Positions 8,127 to 16,767 of a stretch of 64,000 nt of DNA are shown here, piece by piece. The DNA is from Termitidicoccus mucosus (GTDB lineage: Bacteria; Verrucomicrobiota; Verrucomicrobiia; Opitutales; Opitutaceae), in the NCBI RefSeq assembly GCF_038725785.1, contig NZ_CP109796.1, positions 7,626,501 to 7,690,500 of the forward strand, given 5' to 3'. Within the stretch, counting starts at the first letter, position 1. Each line of letters begins with the position of its first letter. Both the position numbers and the translations under genes were made by a program. Under the pieces are notes generated by a model that saw nothing but the letters and a program-made list of their open reading frames with translations, ran no database searches and had not been told where the DNA came from.

Positions 8127-11100
8127 TCAGCATCCCGTCTCGACCAACACCTCCGCCTCCGGCTGGGGGACTTGGACGATTCTGCCTTTGAAAGGTTCTT
8201 CCTCGCGTTCCTGAACGCGGGCATCGCGCTGGCGATCGAGCGGAAGGGCGAACGTGTTGAGCGCCGAATCATCGAGGCGAACACCTATGCCGCCGGAACC
8301 GGACGGGCTCAAAAAGGCATTGACCTGATCGCCAAGGTCGAGGGCGGCGAAACTTGGGTGTTTCAGTGCAAGCGCCACAAGTCGTGGTCTGTATCCCAAA
8401 CGACGGCGGCGGTTGGTAAGGCCACGCACCCTGCACAGCACTACTTTCTCTTGGTCGCATGCGATCCGTACAAGGACGTGCAGGATGAAATGGACAAGCA
8501 TGCCAACTGGTCGTTCTGGAACCTCGACCGTATCTGCCAAGAATTTCGGATGCGGGTGCCAGTCCACAAGCAGCCGCAAATCCTCACCTTTCTGGCACCC
8601 GAGGAATTGAAACGATTCGCTCCCTACGCCACGGATGCCTTGGTCCCTGCGAAGGATTACTTTGCCTCCATCCAAAGTTCCGGGCATTCATTTCACCACC
8701 GCTATCAGTTCGTGGGCCGTCAGGAGGAGATTCGACAGCTGCGTGAATTCGTAGCGGACCCCGCCGCGAAGGTTCTCAAAATTTCAGGCAAGGGAGGCGA
8801 CGGCAAAAGCCGTCTGCTGTGGGAACTCGCCGCCAATGGGTGCAGCGGTGCGGACGCTCCCGAGGTCCTGTTCCTCAACCCACATTCTTCCGGCGACCTA
8901 ACCTTGGCGCTGTGGGACATTGATCGACCGCGAGTCGTTGTGGTGGACGACGCTCATCGCCTGGAGCGAGTGTCGAACGAACTGCTCGGACGGATTCGGG
9001 AAGGATCGGCCACCAAGCTCGTGCTCGCGACGCGGCCGCAAGGCAATGAAGCGTTGGATGAGCGTCTGCGCGACCACGGGTTATCCGATGCGCGCCATGT
9101 AGAAGTTACTCCACTCAAGAAGAAGGACATGGTGGCACTCGCAATCGATGCCTTGGGCAAAAAGCTCAAGGACCGTGCCAAGGAGTTGGTTGCCCTCACT
9201 GGGGACAGCCCGTTTCTCACCGCGCTTGCCGGCGATCTGCTCCAACGCGGGCGACTGCTCTGGGGCGCGTGGCACACCGTCGAGGAATTTCGCGCCGCTG
9301 TCTTTCGTTCGTTCGAGGCCGACAACCTCGAGCATTTGGGCGCAGACGATCGCACCCACGGCGCCAGGCTCCTTCGAATCGTCGCCTTGCTGGCACCGGT
9401 AACACCCAATGCGAGCTTCCATGAGCAGGCTGCAGCCTGCCTAGGAATCGCAAAGGTCGACGTCGAGGCCTTGCTGCAACGTCTTCAAGCCGCAGGCATC
9501 GTCTCCACCGAACGTCAGAATGTCCGGGTCATTCCGGACCTTTTTTCCGATTTTCTCGTCTTCGACACCGCCTTCGACGCGAAGCGTCGGGTCCCTGAGT
9601 TTGCACGCACTGTCCTTCAGAAATTTCCGGAACAGTCGGCGGCGATTCTCCGCAACTTGACAGAGGTACTATGGGTCGGGAGCCAACAGGCCCCTAATCG
9701 CGACGAATTGCTGAAACCTCTCCTCGAAGCGGAATTCGCCAAGTTCGACGCATCCAATTTCTACGAGCGGTCACGGATGGTGGAACATTGGACCGCATTC
9801 AGCGTGTTCCTGCCCGAAGAATCGCTGGCACTCGCTGAAAAAGTCCTCACCCAGACGACCGCCACTCGGGGCTACTCTTCCGATTTCCAGATGGATCCCA
9901 GTGACGACGGGATCAACACCCACCGCTACGCCTGCGCGGGACTGCCATCGTTGATCAAACCAATCGCGCTGTGGCATGATGCCTACCGCGACGCCGCGTT
10001 GGATTTCTTGTGGAGGATGGGACTGGAGACGCCGCAAGGAATGTTCGATGGTGGCAAGAATCACCCTTGGTCAGTTATCGCGTCAGTGCTCCAGTTCACC
10101 CCCAAGAAGCCGGTGGCGATCTCCGAAGCCGTGTTGGATTGGATCAGCCGGCTGGTGCAGCGCCCGTCCGTGAAAGAGGTCATCGCGTCACATCGCTCGG
10201 TCCTGAACACGCTCCTCGAACCGTGCTTCGATCGATTTGTTGAATTCAGCGAATGGCAGGGACGGACCGTGCGCTGGTGGAAACAGCCCGTAAACCTCAC
10301 CGTTACGGCGCCTATCCGGGAACGCGCGCTGGCCATCCTATCAGGCATGATCGACGATCCGTCCTGGCTCGTCGCGTTGGACGCCATTCGCGCGGTCGAG
10401 CGGGCTCTTCATCGAGTCGCGGGATCGGAGGCCGCGCACGCGGCGGACAAGGAGAAATTCCGGGCACAGTGGCGGCCGGAACGCTTGAAGGCCTTGGCGC
10501 TGCTTGATCGCGCGCTTTCGCGCCATGCGGAAGTCATGGTGCTTTTTGCCATCCGCCAGCTTCTCTTGCGCGACCTCGCTTACGAGGAGGACGATGAGTT
10601 CGCGAAGTCCGCGCGTGAGATTCTTGAGAAAGTGCCCGATTCGTTCGAGCTGAGGCTGGCGACGATCATCAACACGCAGGGCTATTTCGAGTTCTCGGTC
10701 GACTTCCCGCGCGCGAAGCGCAGCGAGATGCAGGAGAAGATCAAGGAACTGTGGGAGATGCATCTCGGCAATTTCGCCACGGAGTTCGTGCAAACCAAAC
10801 CGGACACCGGCGCGGCAATCACCCGCCTCGATGCTATGGCGCGCGAAAGCGAACTCGCCGGTCATACCCCCCGATCTGGCGAACTGCTCGGCGCAATCGC
10901 CGAGGGCCATCCCGACTACGCCGTCGCGCTCGCCGACGCCATGCTGGATCCCCGCCGCAACGACCGCATCACCGCGGTGTGGCAGCAACTCCTCTATGGA
11001 TTGCCTCCTTCGCACGAGACGCAAGCGGTGCGGCTGATCGCACTGGCAGCGGAGCACCCGCGCACCGAAATGCGGCGCGGCGTGGTGGATTACTTCCGAT

Positions 11101-12101
11101 TCCGAAATCGCAAGGAGATGACTCTAGAGTTAGACGAACGCGCCCTGCTGGAGCGAATGGCTGCCAAGGCCGGGCCGGACGAGATCATGAGTTTCGTCAA
11201 TTTGGTCCAGTGGGTCGGCAAATCCTGCGCGGCTTGGGGCTTTGATCTTCTCGGGCGACTTCCGCTCGAAGGCCAGCCCGTCGGTGCGCACAGTGAATTA
11301 CTGGCTGCGTTGAATCCTTACCATGCGCGCGACGTCATCCCGCCTCGCGCGGTTGTTGAGTATGTTCTCAACGCTTTGGTCGAGGTGCCCGAGATTAACG
11401 TCGACCATCACGGCGGAGGGTACGAACGCGCCGCGAAGCTCTATCCGCGCGTGGTGTATGAGTTCGTGCTCAAACGAGCCGCATACTACGAAAAGCTCGG
11501 CCCGAAGTCCCGCTTCCAGGTCCTGCCTCACGACATTTTGTCGCGTTTCGAACTGCCCGGCCTGGAGCAGGAAGCCGACTTCAACGAAATCTGCTCACTT
11601 CTCTGGGACAGGATGCGGACGAAATCCGCTGATCACATGGAATACGTATGGCGCGAACTCTTCCAAGGCATCGTGCTCGACCATCCGGATTTCTGGGTGC
11701 CAAGGTTGACCGCCGCTGTTGATCAAACCACATCGTTCGATGAGCTGCGAAACTTGGTCGAGGTGCTTCATTTTGAAGGTTCGCTAGTCGTATTTCGTTA
11801 TCCGGATCTCACGTGGAAAATCCTGCGCAAGGCCGAGGACTTCGACGGCACAAAGGGATTTGAGCGCATGCGTGCGTCGCTCTGGGTCGTCAGCGGCCCC
11901 CGCAGCCGTTCTTACAGCAACGGTGAGCTGGACAAAAATCAGGACTATCTGGAGGCTGAGGCGATTCAGGCGGCAGCCAACCATGCCGCCGATCCCGTGC
12001 TGGGGCTCTTTTTCCGGTGGATTGCGGAGCGGGAGCGCGATCAGCGCGAGGAGAGTCGCAAAATATATCAGGCCAACATGGCCGCGATGGACGATGAATA
12101 G
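8112..12101 (+). CDS. Mrr-nuclease / STAND-like P-loop NTPase, large helical C-terminus
   Basis: 1329 residues. Residues about 20-110 form an Mrr-like restriction endonuclease domain: Glu27 in FERFFLAF, Asp71 in KGIDLIAK, and the Mrr-type Gln85-Cys-Lys87 in VFQCKRH. A P-loop module follows: VGRQEEI at 201, Walker A GKGGDGKS (226-233), Walker B VVVVDDAH (275-282) and a KLVLATRP sensor strand. The GxGGxGKS loop and a downstream winged-helix-like stretch are those of STAND/NACHT-type switches. The last 900 or so residues are alpha-helical and repeat-like, as in a sensor domain. This architecture (nuclease, NTPase, long helical repeat) is that of AVAST-type antiviral STAND proteins, though I cannot place it in a named type. 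It is the first gene of a six-gene unit and overlaps the second by eight bases. Confidence 0.75.
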   Translation: MADTKSASRLDQHLRLRLGDLDDSAFERFFLAFLNAGIALAIERKGERVERRIIEANTYAAGTGRAQKGIDLIAKVEGGETWVFQCKRHKSWSVSQTTAAVGKATHPAQHYFLLVACDPYKDVQDEMDKHANWSFWNLDRICQEFRMRVPVHKQPQILTFLAPEELKRFAPYATDALVPAKDYFASIQSSGHSFHHRYQFVGRQEEIRQLREFVADPAAKVLKISGKGGDGKSRLLWELAANGCSGADAPEVLFLNPHSSGDLTLALWDIDRPRVVVVDDAHRLERVSNELLGRIREGSATKLVLATRPQGNEALDERLRDHGLSDARHVEVTPLKKKDMVALAIDALGKKLKDRAKELVALTGDSPFLTALAGDLLQRGRLLWGAWHTVEEFRAAVFRSFEADNLEHLGADDRTHGARLLRIVALLAPVTPNASFHEQAAACLGIAKVDVEALLQRLQAAGIVSTERQNVRVIPDLFSDFLVFDTAFDAKRRVPEFARTVLQKFPEQSAAILRNLTEVLWVGSQQAPNRDELLKPLLEAEFAKFDASNFYERSRMVEHWTAFSVFLPEESLALAEKVLTQTTATRGYSSDFQMDPSDDGINTHRYACAGLPSLIKPIALWHDAYRDAALDFLWRMGLETPQGMFDGGKNHPWSVIASVLQFTPKKPVAISEAVLDWISRLVQRPSVKEVIASHRSVLNTLLEPCFDRFVEFSEWQGRTVRWWKQPVNLTVTAPIRERALAILSGMIDDPSWLVALDAIRAVERALHRVAGSEAAHAADKEKFRAQWRPERLKALALLDRALSRHAEVMVLFAIRQLLLRDLAYEEDDEFAKSAREILEKVPDSFELRLATIINTQGYFEFSVDFPRAKRSEMQEKIKELWEMHLGNFATEFVQTKPDTGAAITRLDAMARESELAGHTPRSGELLGAIAEGHPDYAVALADAMLDPRRNDRITAVWQQLLYGLPPSHETQAVRLIALAAEHPRTEMRRGVVDYFRFRNRKEMTLELDERALLERMAAKAGPDEIMSFVNLVQWVGKSCAAWGFDLLGRLPLEGQPVGAHSELLAALNPYHARDVIPPRAVVEYVLNALVEVPEINVDHHGGGYERAAKLYPRVVYEFVLKRAAYYEKLGPKSRFQVLPHDILSRFELPGLEQEADFNEICSLLWDRMRTKSADHMEYVWRELFQGIVLDHPDFWVPRLTAAVDQTTSFDELRNLVEVLHFEGSLVVFRYPDLTWKILRKAEDFDGTKGFERMRASLWVVSGPRSRSYSNGELDKNQDYLEAEAIQAAANHAADPVLGLFFRWIAERERDQREESRKIYQANMAAMDDE

Positions 12102-13665
12102 CATTCCACGGTCGCGGCCATCAACCAAGCAGAAGCGCGACGTAGCGAGGATCCAACGCTATCTGGATTTGTATGATCGCGTCGCCGCCACCCGCGACAG
12201 CGATGATCCGAATTGGCGCGCTCGAACCCTGCTTTGGATCATCGACATCGCTTTGCACAATCTCGCGGCCGCATTGCGTTCCGGCAAGCGGGTGAAGTGG
12301 CGCTCTCCTTTTTGGGCGTTTCAGTACCCGGTAGAGTGGGACTGGAAAAAATGGCGCTGGAACCAGAGCGAACTGGCAATGCGCTATGGAGAGTTATCGA
12401 GCCGCAATACCCAGACGCGCAAAGAAGCGATGCGATCCCTTGCACAGATCAGCACGCGCGAGAGCATCTACACGACGCTCCAATACTTCACCAACGAGGT
12501 ATCCACGTTCAAGCGAGGCCGTTACCAGCACCCGATGATGCCGGAGCCGTTGGCGGAGTCGGTGCGGAGCATTCGGGGACGAAATGCGCAGGTCCGCGCC
12601 CTCGAAAAGCTATTTGCTCCATTTTCGATCGGTGCCGCAGAAATCGAGCTGCCCGAAGGAATCAAACCAAGACAACGGATCCCGCGGAAGCTGGCCAAAC
12701 AGTTGGCAGAACAGACATCGGGCATGCGGCACTTGATCTGTCGCTTGTCTATCAACGGTCATCCCGTGTCCGTTCGGATTATCTTTCAAGCATTCCCGTT
12801 GACGATCGATGAACTTCAGAAGCGTGTGTACTTTCCCATTACGATCGGGATCGCCCTGACGCCTGATGAGCCCGTCGATTGGAATTTCGCACGGCCTCCT
12901 GCCTGGCTCGACCCGGCGCAATGGCGCGCGTCCCATCGTCGTAAACTATGGACCACACTCTCCGAATTCTTGCGGCGGGGAATCGATGATCTGCAGCCGA
13001 AGCAGAACAATGCTGTGGTGAGGGAAATCGCGAAGACCTCGGCGACCCTGCAGATTGAAATGGAGGCGTGCTCCCCGGACGATGTGCAGCAGTCCGCCTC
13101 CGAACTGCTGGAAACCCTCCGACAGAAGGGATTCCTCACGAAGTATCAGGTCCAGACAGCGGCGCCCGTTGCGGGCAGCTCGAAAGAAGCGCTTCGCAGG
13201 ATGCTCAGCGCCGTGGAAAATTCCGAAGACTCGCGCGCCAAAGGCACGGCTCTCGAGAAATTGCTCACCGCGTTGCTAAAAGGAGTGCCCGGTTTCGAGG
13301 TCCAGAAAGGCGTCAGGACCCTCACGGAGGAAATCGACGTCAAGGTTCTGAATTCCAACCCCGACCCTCGATGGCGGGACACACCGATCGTTCTCGTCGA
13401 GTGTAAGAACTGGTCCGGGGTCTGTGGAAAAAACGAAGTGGTGCTCTTTCAAGCCAAACTCGAAAACCGCCGAGGGCGCGCAAAGCTCGGTTTCCTGGTA
13501 TCTTGGAACGGATTTGCGAGGACCACTGCACACGAATTGCTCCGCGGCTCCCGCGGTAACACGCAGATTGCCCTCCTGAGTGCCGAACACATTAGGACCG
13601 CGGTTGAGCACGGCGACATCCTTCCCAGCTTTCGTGAGGCTGTTGACCGTGCTGACGCCACCTGA
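12094..13665 (+). CDS. Protein with C-terminal Mrr-like restriction endonuclease domain
   Basis: 523 residues from the ATG at 12094, which overlaps the stop of the large NTPase gene (12099-12101). This coupling decides the start; the frame itself is open further upstream. Residues 1-370 are not recognised: a Trp-rich N-terminus (WRSPFWAFQYPVEWDWKKW) and a mixed region with FPLTIDELQKRVYFPI. The C-terminal 150 residues carry a PD-(D/E)xK core: a Glu in the GTALEKLL helix, Asp415 in EEIDVKVL, and Glu436-Cys-Lys438 in VLVECKNW, followed by an LGFLVSWNGF strand, as in Mrr-like enzymes. It probably cuts DNA. The N-terminus may bind the NTPase or a target; that part is inference. Confidence 0.7.
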   Translation: MNSIPRSRPSTKQKRDVARIQRYLDLYDRVAATRDSDDPNWRARTLLWIIDIALHNLAAALRSGKRVKWRSPFWAFQYPVEWDWKKWRWNQSELAMRYGELSSRNTQTRKEAMRSLAQISTRESIYTTLQYFTNEVSTFKRGRYQHPMMPEPLAESVRSIRGRNAQVRALEKLFAPFSIGAAEIELPEGIKPRQRIPRKLAKQLAEQTSGMRHLICRLSINGHPVSVRIIFQAFPLTIDELQKRVYFPITIGIALTPDEPVDWNFARPPAWLDPAQWRASHRRKLWTTLSEFLRRGIDDLQPKQNNAVVREIAKTSATLQIEMEACSPDDVQQSASELLETLRQKGFLTKYQVQTAAPVAGSSKEALRRMLSAVENSEDSRAKGTALEKLLTALLKGVPGFEVQKGVRTLTEEIDVKVLNSNPDPRWRDTPIVLVECKNWSGVCGKNEVVLFQAKLENRRGRAKLGFLVSWNGFARTTAHELLRGSRGNTQIALLSAEHIRTAVEHGDILPSFREAVDRADAT

Positions 13666-13676
13666 ATACGCGCCCC

Positions 13677-14549
13677 ATGGCATCGCCTTCCAGAACCATC
13701 GAACTGTTTGTGCCCGCGTCGTGGCGGGACCCGGTCGCCGCAGTCTTGCGGGCCGAGGTGCCGCCGAGGGTAGCTGAGCATCTACAGCAGCTCCCGGGGG
13801 AGGACATGTTCCACGATACGATGGAATACCTTACCGAAGCGTATTCCGCCACCGGTGATTCGCTCTCCGAGGATAGGTTACATGATCTGCGCGAGTCGAT
13901 CATTGCGGCGTTCAGCTTTTTTCGGAGCTACCATGGTTGCCGGCCCCTTTCCCTTGGACCTTACCTCCGCGACGGACTGCTGCCGTTGACGCGAGAACGG
14001 CTCGCCGCGATCGCCTTCGACCTCTTCGAAGGCACCGTTTCGAGGGCGGAGATCGACGAGCTCGCTCGCCGGGCCAAACTCAGCACCCGCGAGGGCCACG
14101 TCTATTTCACCGCGGACAAGGGCGAACTCATCCAGAGTTGCGGCCACTATCTGATCTATGGCCCCGAATCGCTATGCTGCCTTTGGCGGGATCAGAACGA
14201 TCGGCCAACGCCCCGATTCCTCGAATCCCAAGCGCGTCACCGCGAGCGGGGGTTTCCAACCGTGTTTACCTGCGATGTGCCACTCCATTTGGTGACCGAC
14301 AGCTACCGACGCGAACTCGCCGATACCCTCATCACGCAATTTTTCCAACTCGTCTCCCGCCAGCCTGTAGCTCCGCGAGAATGGAGCCGGAATTGGGGAT
14401 ACAGCATTCGCCAGCCATTGGCACCCGAGTTTCTACGAGCCCACGAGCACCCGGCAACGATCCCCGATCCTCTCAGGTACGGAACTTTCCGGAACCGTCA
14501 TACCTCCTGCGATTGGTGCAAACCCCGGGCGACGGAGGCCAGTGCGTGA
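13677..14549 (+). CDS. Unrecognised 290-residue protein of the nuclease unit
   Basis: The start at 13677 follows the previous stop by 11 bp. The stop overlaps the GTG start of the next gene (GTGA), so the two are probably translated together. I do not recognise the family. Visible features are a helical first half, then a strand-rich region with HVYFTADKGELIQSCGHYLIYG, a FPTVFTCDVPLHLV strand and a LITQFFQL helix, and a C-terminal Cys-x-x-Cys (CDWC). The clustered His, Tyr, Ser, Cys and Gly residues around SCGHYLIYG look like an active site or ligand pocket. No signal peptide or membrane segment is present. It is a good candidate for a novel component of the system. Confidence 0.65.
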   Translation: MASPSRTIELFVPASWRDPVAAVLRAEVPPRVAEHLQQLPGEDMFHDTMEYLTEAYSATGDSLSEDRLHDLRESIIAAFSFFRSYHGCRPLSLGPYLRDGLLPLTRERLAAIAFDLFEGTVSRAEIDELARRAKLSTREGHVYFTADKGELIQSCGHYLIYGPESLCCLWRDQNDRPTPRFLESQARHRERGFPTVFTCDVPLHLVTDSYRRELADTLITQFFQLVSRQPVAPREWSRNWGYSIRQPLAPEFLRAHEHPATIPDPLRYGTFRNRHTSCDWCKPRATEASA

Positions 14550-15751
14550 AGCCATGTGCACACACTGCGGTGACCTGTCTGAACCCTTACGACTACGTAA
14601 GGAAATATCGCTGTGACTCCTGTTCAGGAGTGATGATGTGCGCCTGCGACCGGGAAATTGGTGAGCGCTACCTCCCGCACCAACTGGCCAGCGGCAGGGA
14701 CTACGAGAACCGACAGACTTTCAAGGTCACGCATGGCTTTCAGCCGGCGATCTGCAACGAATGCCGCGGGCTGCCGCCAGCCAATACCCCCTTGGCTGCT
14801 ATTCACCGCCGCACCTCCAAGATCGCCCGCTACTATTGGCGTGAGATCGCGTTCGAACTGATGCGTCGACTCGACGAATTACCCGGGGCTCCGGGCGGGA
14901 AAATCAGCAAGGAAAAACGCAAGGAGGTGGAGCAAGCAGTGCACGCGGACTTCCGGGCCCGCCACGAACAAAATCCGAAATACTCTTTCCTAGAGCGCCC
15001 GCAGTCAGAGGTGCTCGCCACGACCAAGACGGAAATCATTTCCATTGCGGCACCGCACGTACCCCAGCCCACGGGCGGCATTCTGATCGAAGGCAGCACC
15101 GGGCTAGTTACCCCGGAGCGATTCGCGGAGCAGTATTTTGAGGCGCGCGGATACGAATGCATGCAATGCGAAAGTCGGCCCTTCCATGTCCTTTTCGGGA
15201 TCTACATGTATCTCCTCGTCCAGGACCCGGCCGACCCCCGGAACCGCATGGTCATGTTTGGCTCTCGGACCGCTTATGACCAGAAGATCAATGGTGTGGA
15301 AATCTGGACCAGTCTACCTGAGGATTTCGGCGCGCCCGGCTACTACAAGCGGCGCCGCAAAGCGATTGCACGGCACTTCATGCTGATCGACGATTCCGAC
15401 TGGTTGTTCGACTATTGGCTCGGTGATAGCGAGAGACTGCGTGAATACCTCTGGGCACATCAGCCGGCCGACGTCGCCGCGGCCCGCCGCGTCCGCATGA
15501 TTCTCGGACCGGAGAATCTGCGCAAAGTACTGCTCTATCTAATCCGGCACTACTGGGGGCACTATTTGGGGTGGCCCGACCTTTTGGTGTACCGGCCCGA
15601 CGAATTCTTCTTCGTAGAGGTCAAATCCTCGAAGGACAAATTGAGCGAGGACCAAAAACGCTGGATCGTCGATAATCACGAGTGCCTGCACTTCGGTTTC
15701 AAGCTCTTCAAGATTACCACCCCATCCAAGCAAGCGGCGGCCAAAGCCTGA
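14546..15751 (+). CDS. Zinc-motif protein with VRR-NUC nuclease domain
   Basis: 401 residues from a GTG at 14546 that overlaps the preceding stop. The N-terminus is cysteine-rich (CxxC within RCDSCSGVMMCACD, then ICNEC about 55 residues on) and probably binds zinc. A second CMQC lies in the middle. The C-terminal 80 residues are a VRR-NUC domain, a PD-(D/E)xK nuclease type found in phage, restriction and FAN1 proteins: GWPD with Asp345, then Glu358-Val-Lys360 in FFVEVKSSKDKLSEDQ. The family acts on DNA junctions or flaps. The zinc region may direct it to DNA. The spacing to the next gene is 14 bp with a good ribosome-binding site. Confidence 0.8.
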   Translation: MKPCAHTAVTCLNPYDYVRKYRCDSCSGVMMCACDREIGERYLPHQLASGRDYENRQTFKVTHGFQPAICNECRGLPPANTPLAAIHRRTSKIARYYWREIAFELMRRLDELPGAPGGKISKEKRKEVEQAVHADFRARHEQNPKYSFLERPQSEVLATTKTEIISIAAPHVPQPTGGILIEGSTGLVTPERFAEQYFEARGYECMQCESRPFHVLFGIYMYLLVQDPADPRNRMVMFGSRTAYDQKINGVEIWTSLPEDFGAPGYYKRRRKAIARHFMLIDDSDWLFDYWLGDSERLREYLWAHQPADVAAARRVRMILGPENLRKVLLYLIRHYWGHYLGWPDLLVYRPDEFFFVEVKSSKDKLSEDQKRWIVDNHECLHFGFKLFKITTPSKQAAAKA

Positions 15752-15765
15752 TAGGGAGGATCATC

Positions 15766-16767
15766 ATGCCCAGCATCCTCGACGCTCTTCGCTTTTCCGC
15801 CCAGAATCTGGATTTCCTCCCACCGGTGCAGTTGGAGCGTCGAGCGAAGTTGGTCGAGGCAGATTTCGCGAAGGTCGGGCTCGATCACAAGATCGGCTGC
15901 TTCTGGTATCACATCCCAGGGCAGAGGGCGCGATTGCCCTACGGCTATTACGAACTCGTCGGTAGCGAATGCAGCATCCACCACGCCGGCCCTGGAGATC
16001 GGCGGCACGTCGCGATGTCTGGTGGAGGACTGAATCAAGAATGCATCCTCTATTATTCGAAAGTTTCAGAATGGGCGCATGCCAACATTCCACATCTCTG
16101 GCCGATGGCACTTCGCAGCGAACTCCGCGACGCCAACCAGCATCTCAATACGGTCTGCGAAATGTGGTGGCTGATGCGGGTGGTCGGTGCGGATTACGCG
16201 ACAGTGCAACATTCCGTCCTGGTCGATCCGACTAAACCCTCCGGCAAGAATTTCGACTGGCAGGTGCAGCTACCTCGATTGGGTATAACATTTCGCATGG
16301 AGATTAAGCGCCGGTTGAGCGACATGGGCCGGTCTATCGACGTGCCGCACCTGAAGCAAAAATCCACGTTTCACGACTTGGAGAAATTTCCTCCGGCAAA
16401 TCCGCCCGACGAACTCAACGTTGCCTGCATCCGCTTGTTCGCGCCGGTTTCTTCTCCGGTTCGGCTCGCCGCGAAAACATGGCTGTCCGCCAATCCCAAT
16501 GTGTCTGCCATTGTGATGCACGCTCCAAGTCTCGATCCCGAGCAATCGTTCGTCGTGATCGCGCAGCCCAAGCTCGAGTATATCTCCACCTTGTTATCAC
16601 AGCCAGATTCAGAGGACAACACGTACATCGCGCCTTTCACCTTCGCCCGGGACATTCCCGGCCTGAATCTGCCAAAGATCGCGCCGACGTCGCCGGCTTC
16701 GGCCGCGAAGGGAAAAGCAAAGCCGCTCTCCGGTAGGGTGAGGACCCCGAATTCCGGAATGTCATGA
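15766..16767 (+). CDS. Hypothetical protein with possible D...ExK nuclease signature (333 residues)
   Basis: The ATG at 15766 sits 5 bp after GGGAGGA (15754-15760), the clearest ribosome-binding site of the unit, so the upstream part of the open frame is discarded. The protein is not recognised as a family. Asp164 (NFDWQVQLP) followed by Glu179-Ile-Lys181 (FRMEIKRR) has the spacing of a PD-(D/E)xK core, which would fit the neighbours but is weak evidence on its own. The C-terminus is low complexity (Ala, Lys, Pro, Ser). Its stop overlaps the start of the last gene (ATGA). Confidence 0.55.
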   Translation: MPSILDALRFSAQNLDFLPPVQLERRAKLVEADFAKVGLDHKIGCFWYHIPGQRARLPYGYYELVGSECSIHHAGPGDRRHVAMSGGGLNQECILYYSKVSEWAHANIPHLWPMALRSELRDANQHLNTVCEMWWLMRVVGADYATVQHSVLVDPTKPSGKNFDWQVQLPRLGITFRMEIKRRLSDMGRSIDVPHLKQKSTFHDLEKFPPANPPDELNVACIRLFAPVSSPVRLAAKTWLSANPNVSAIVMHAPSLDPEQSFVVIAQPKLEYISTLLSQPDSEDNTYIAPFTFARDIPGLNLPKIAPTSPASAAKGKAKPLSGRVRTPNSGMS

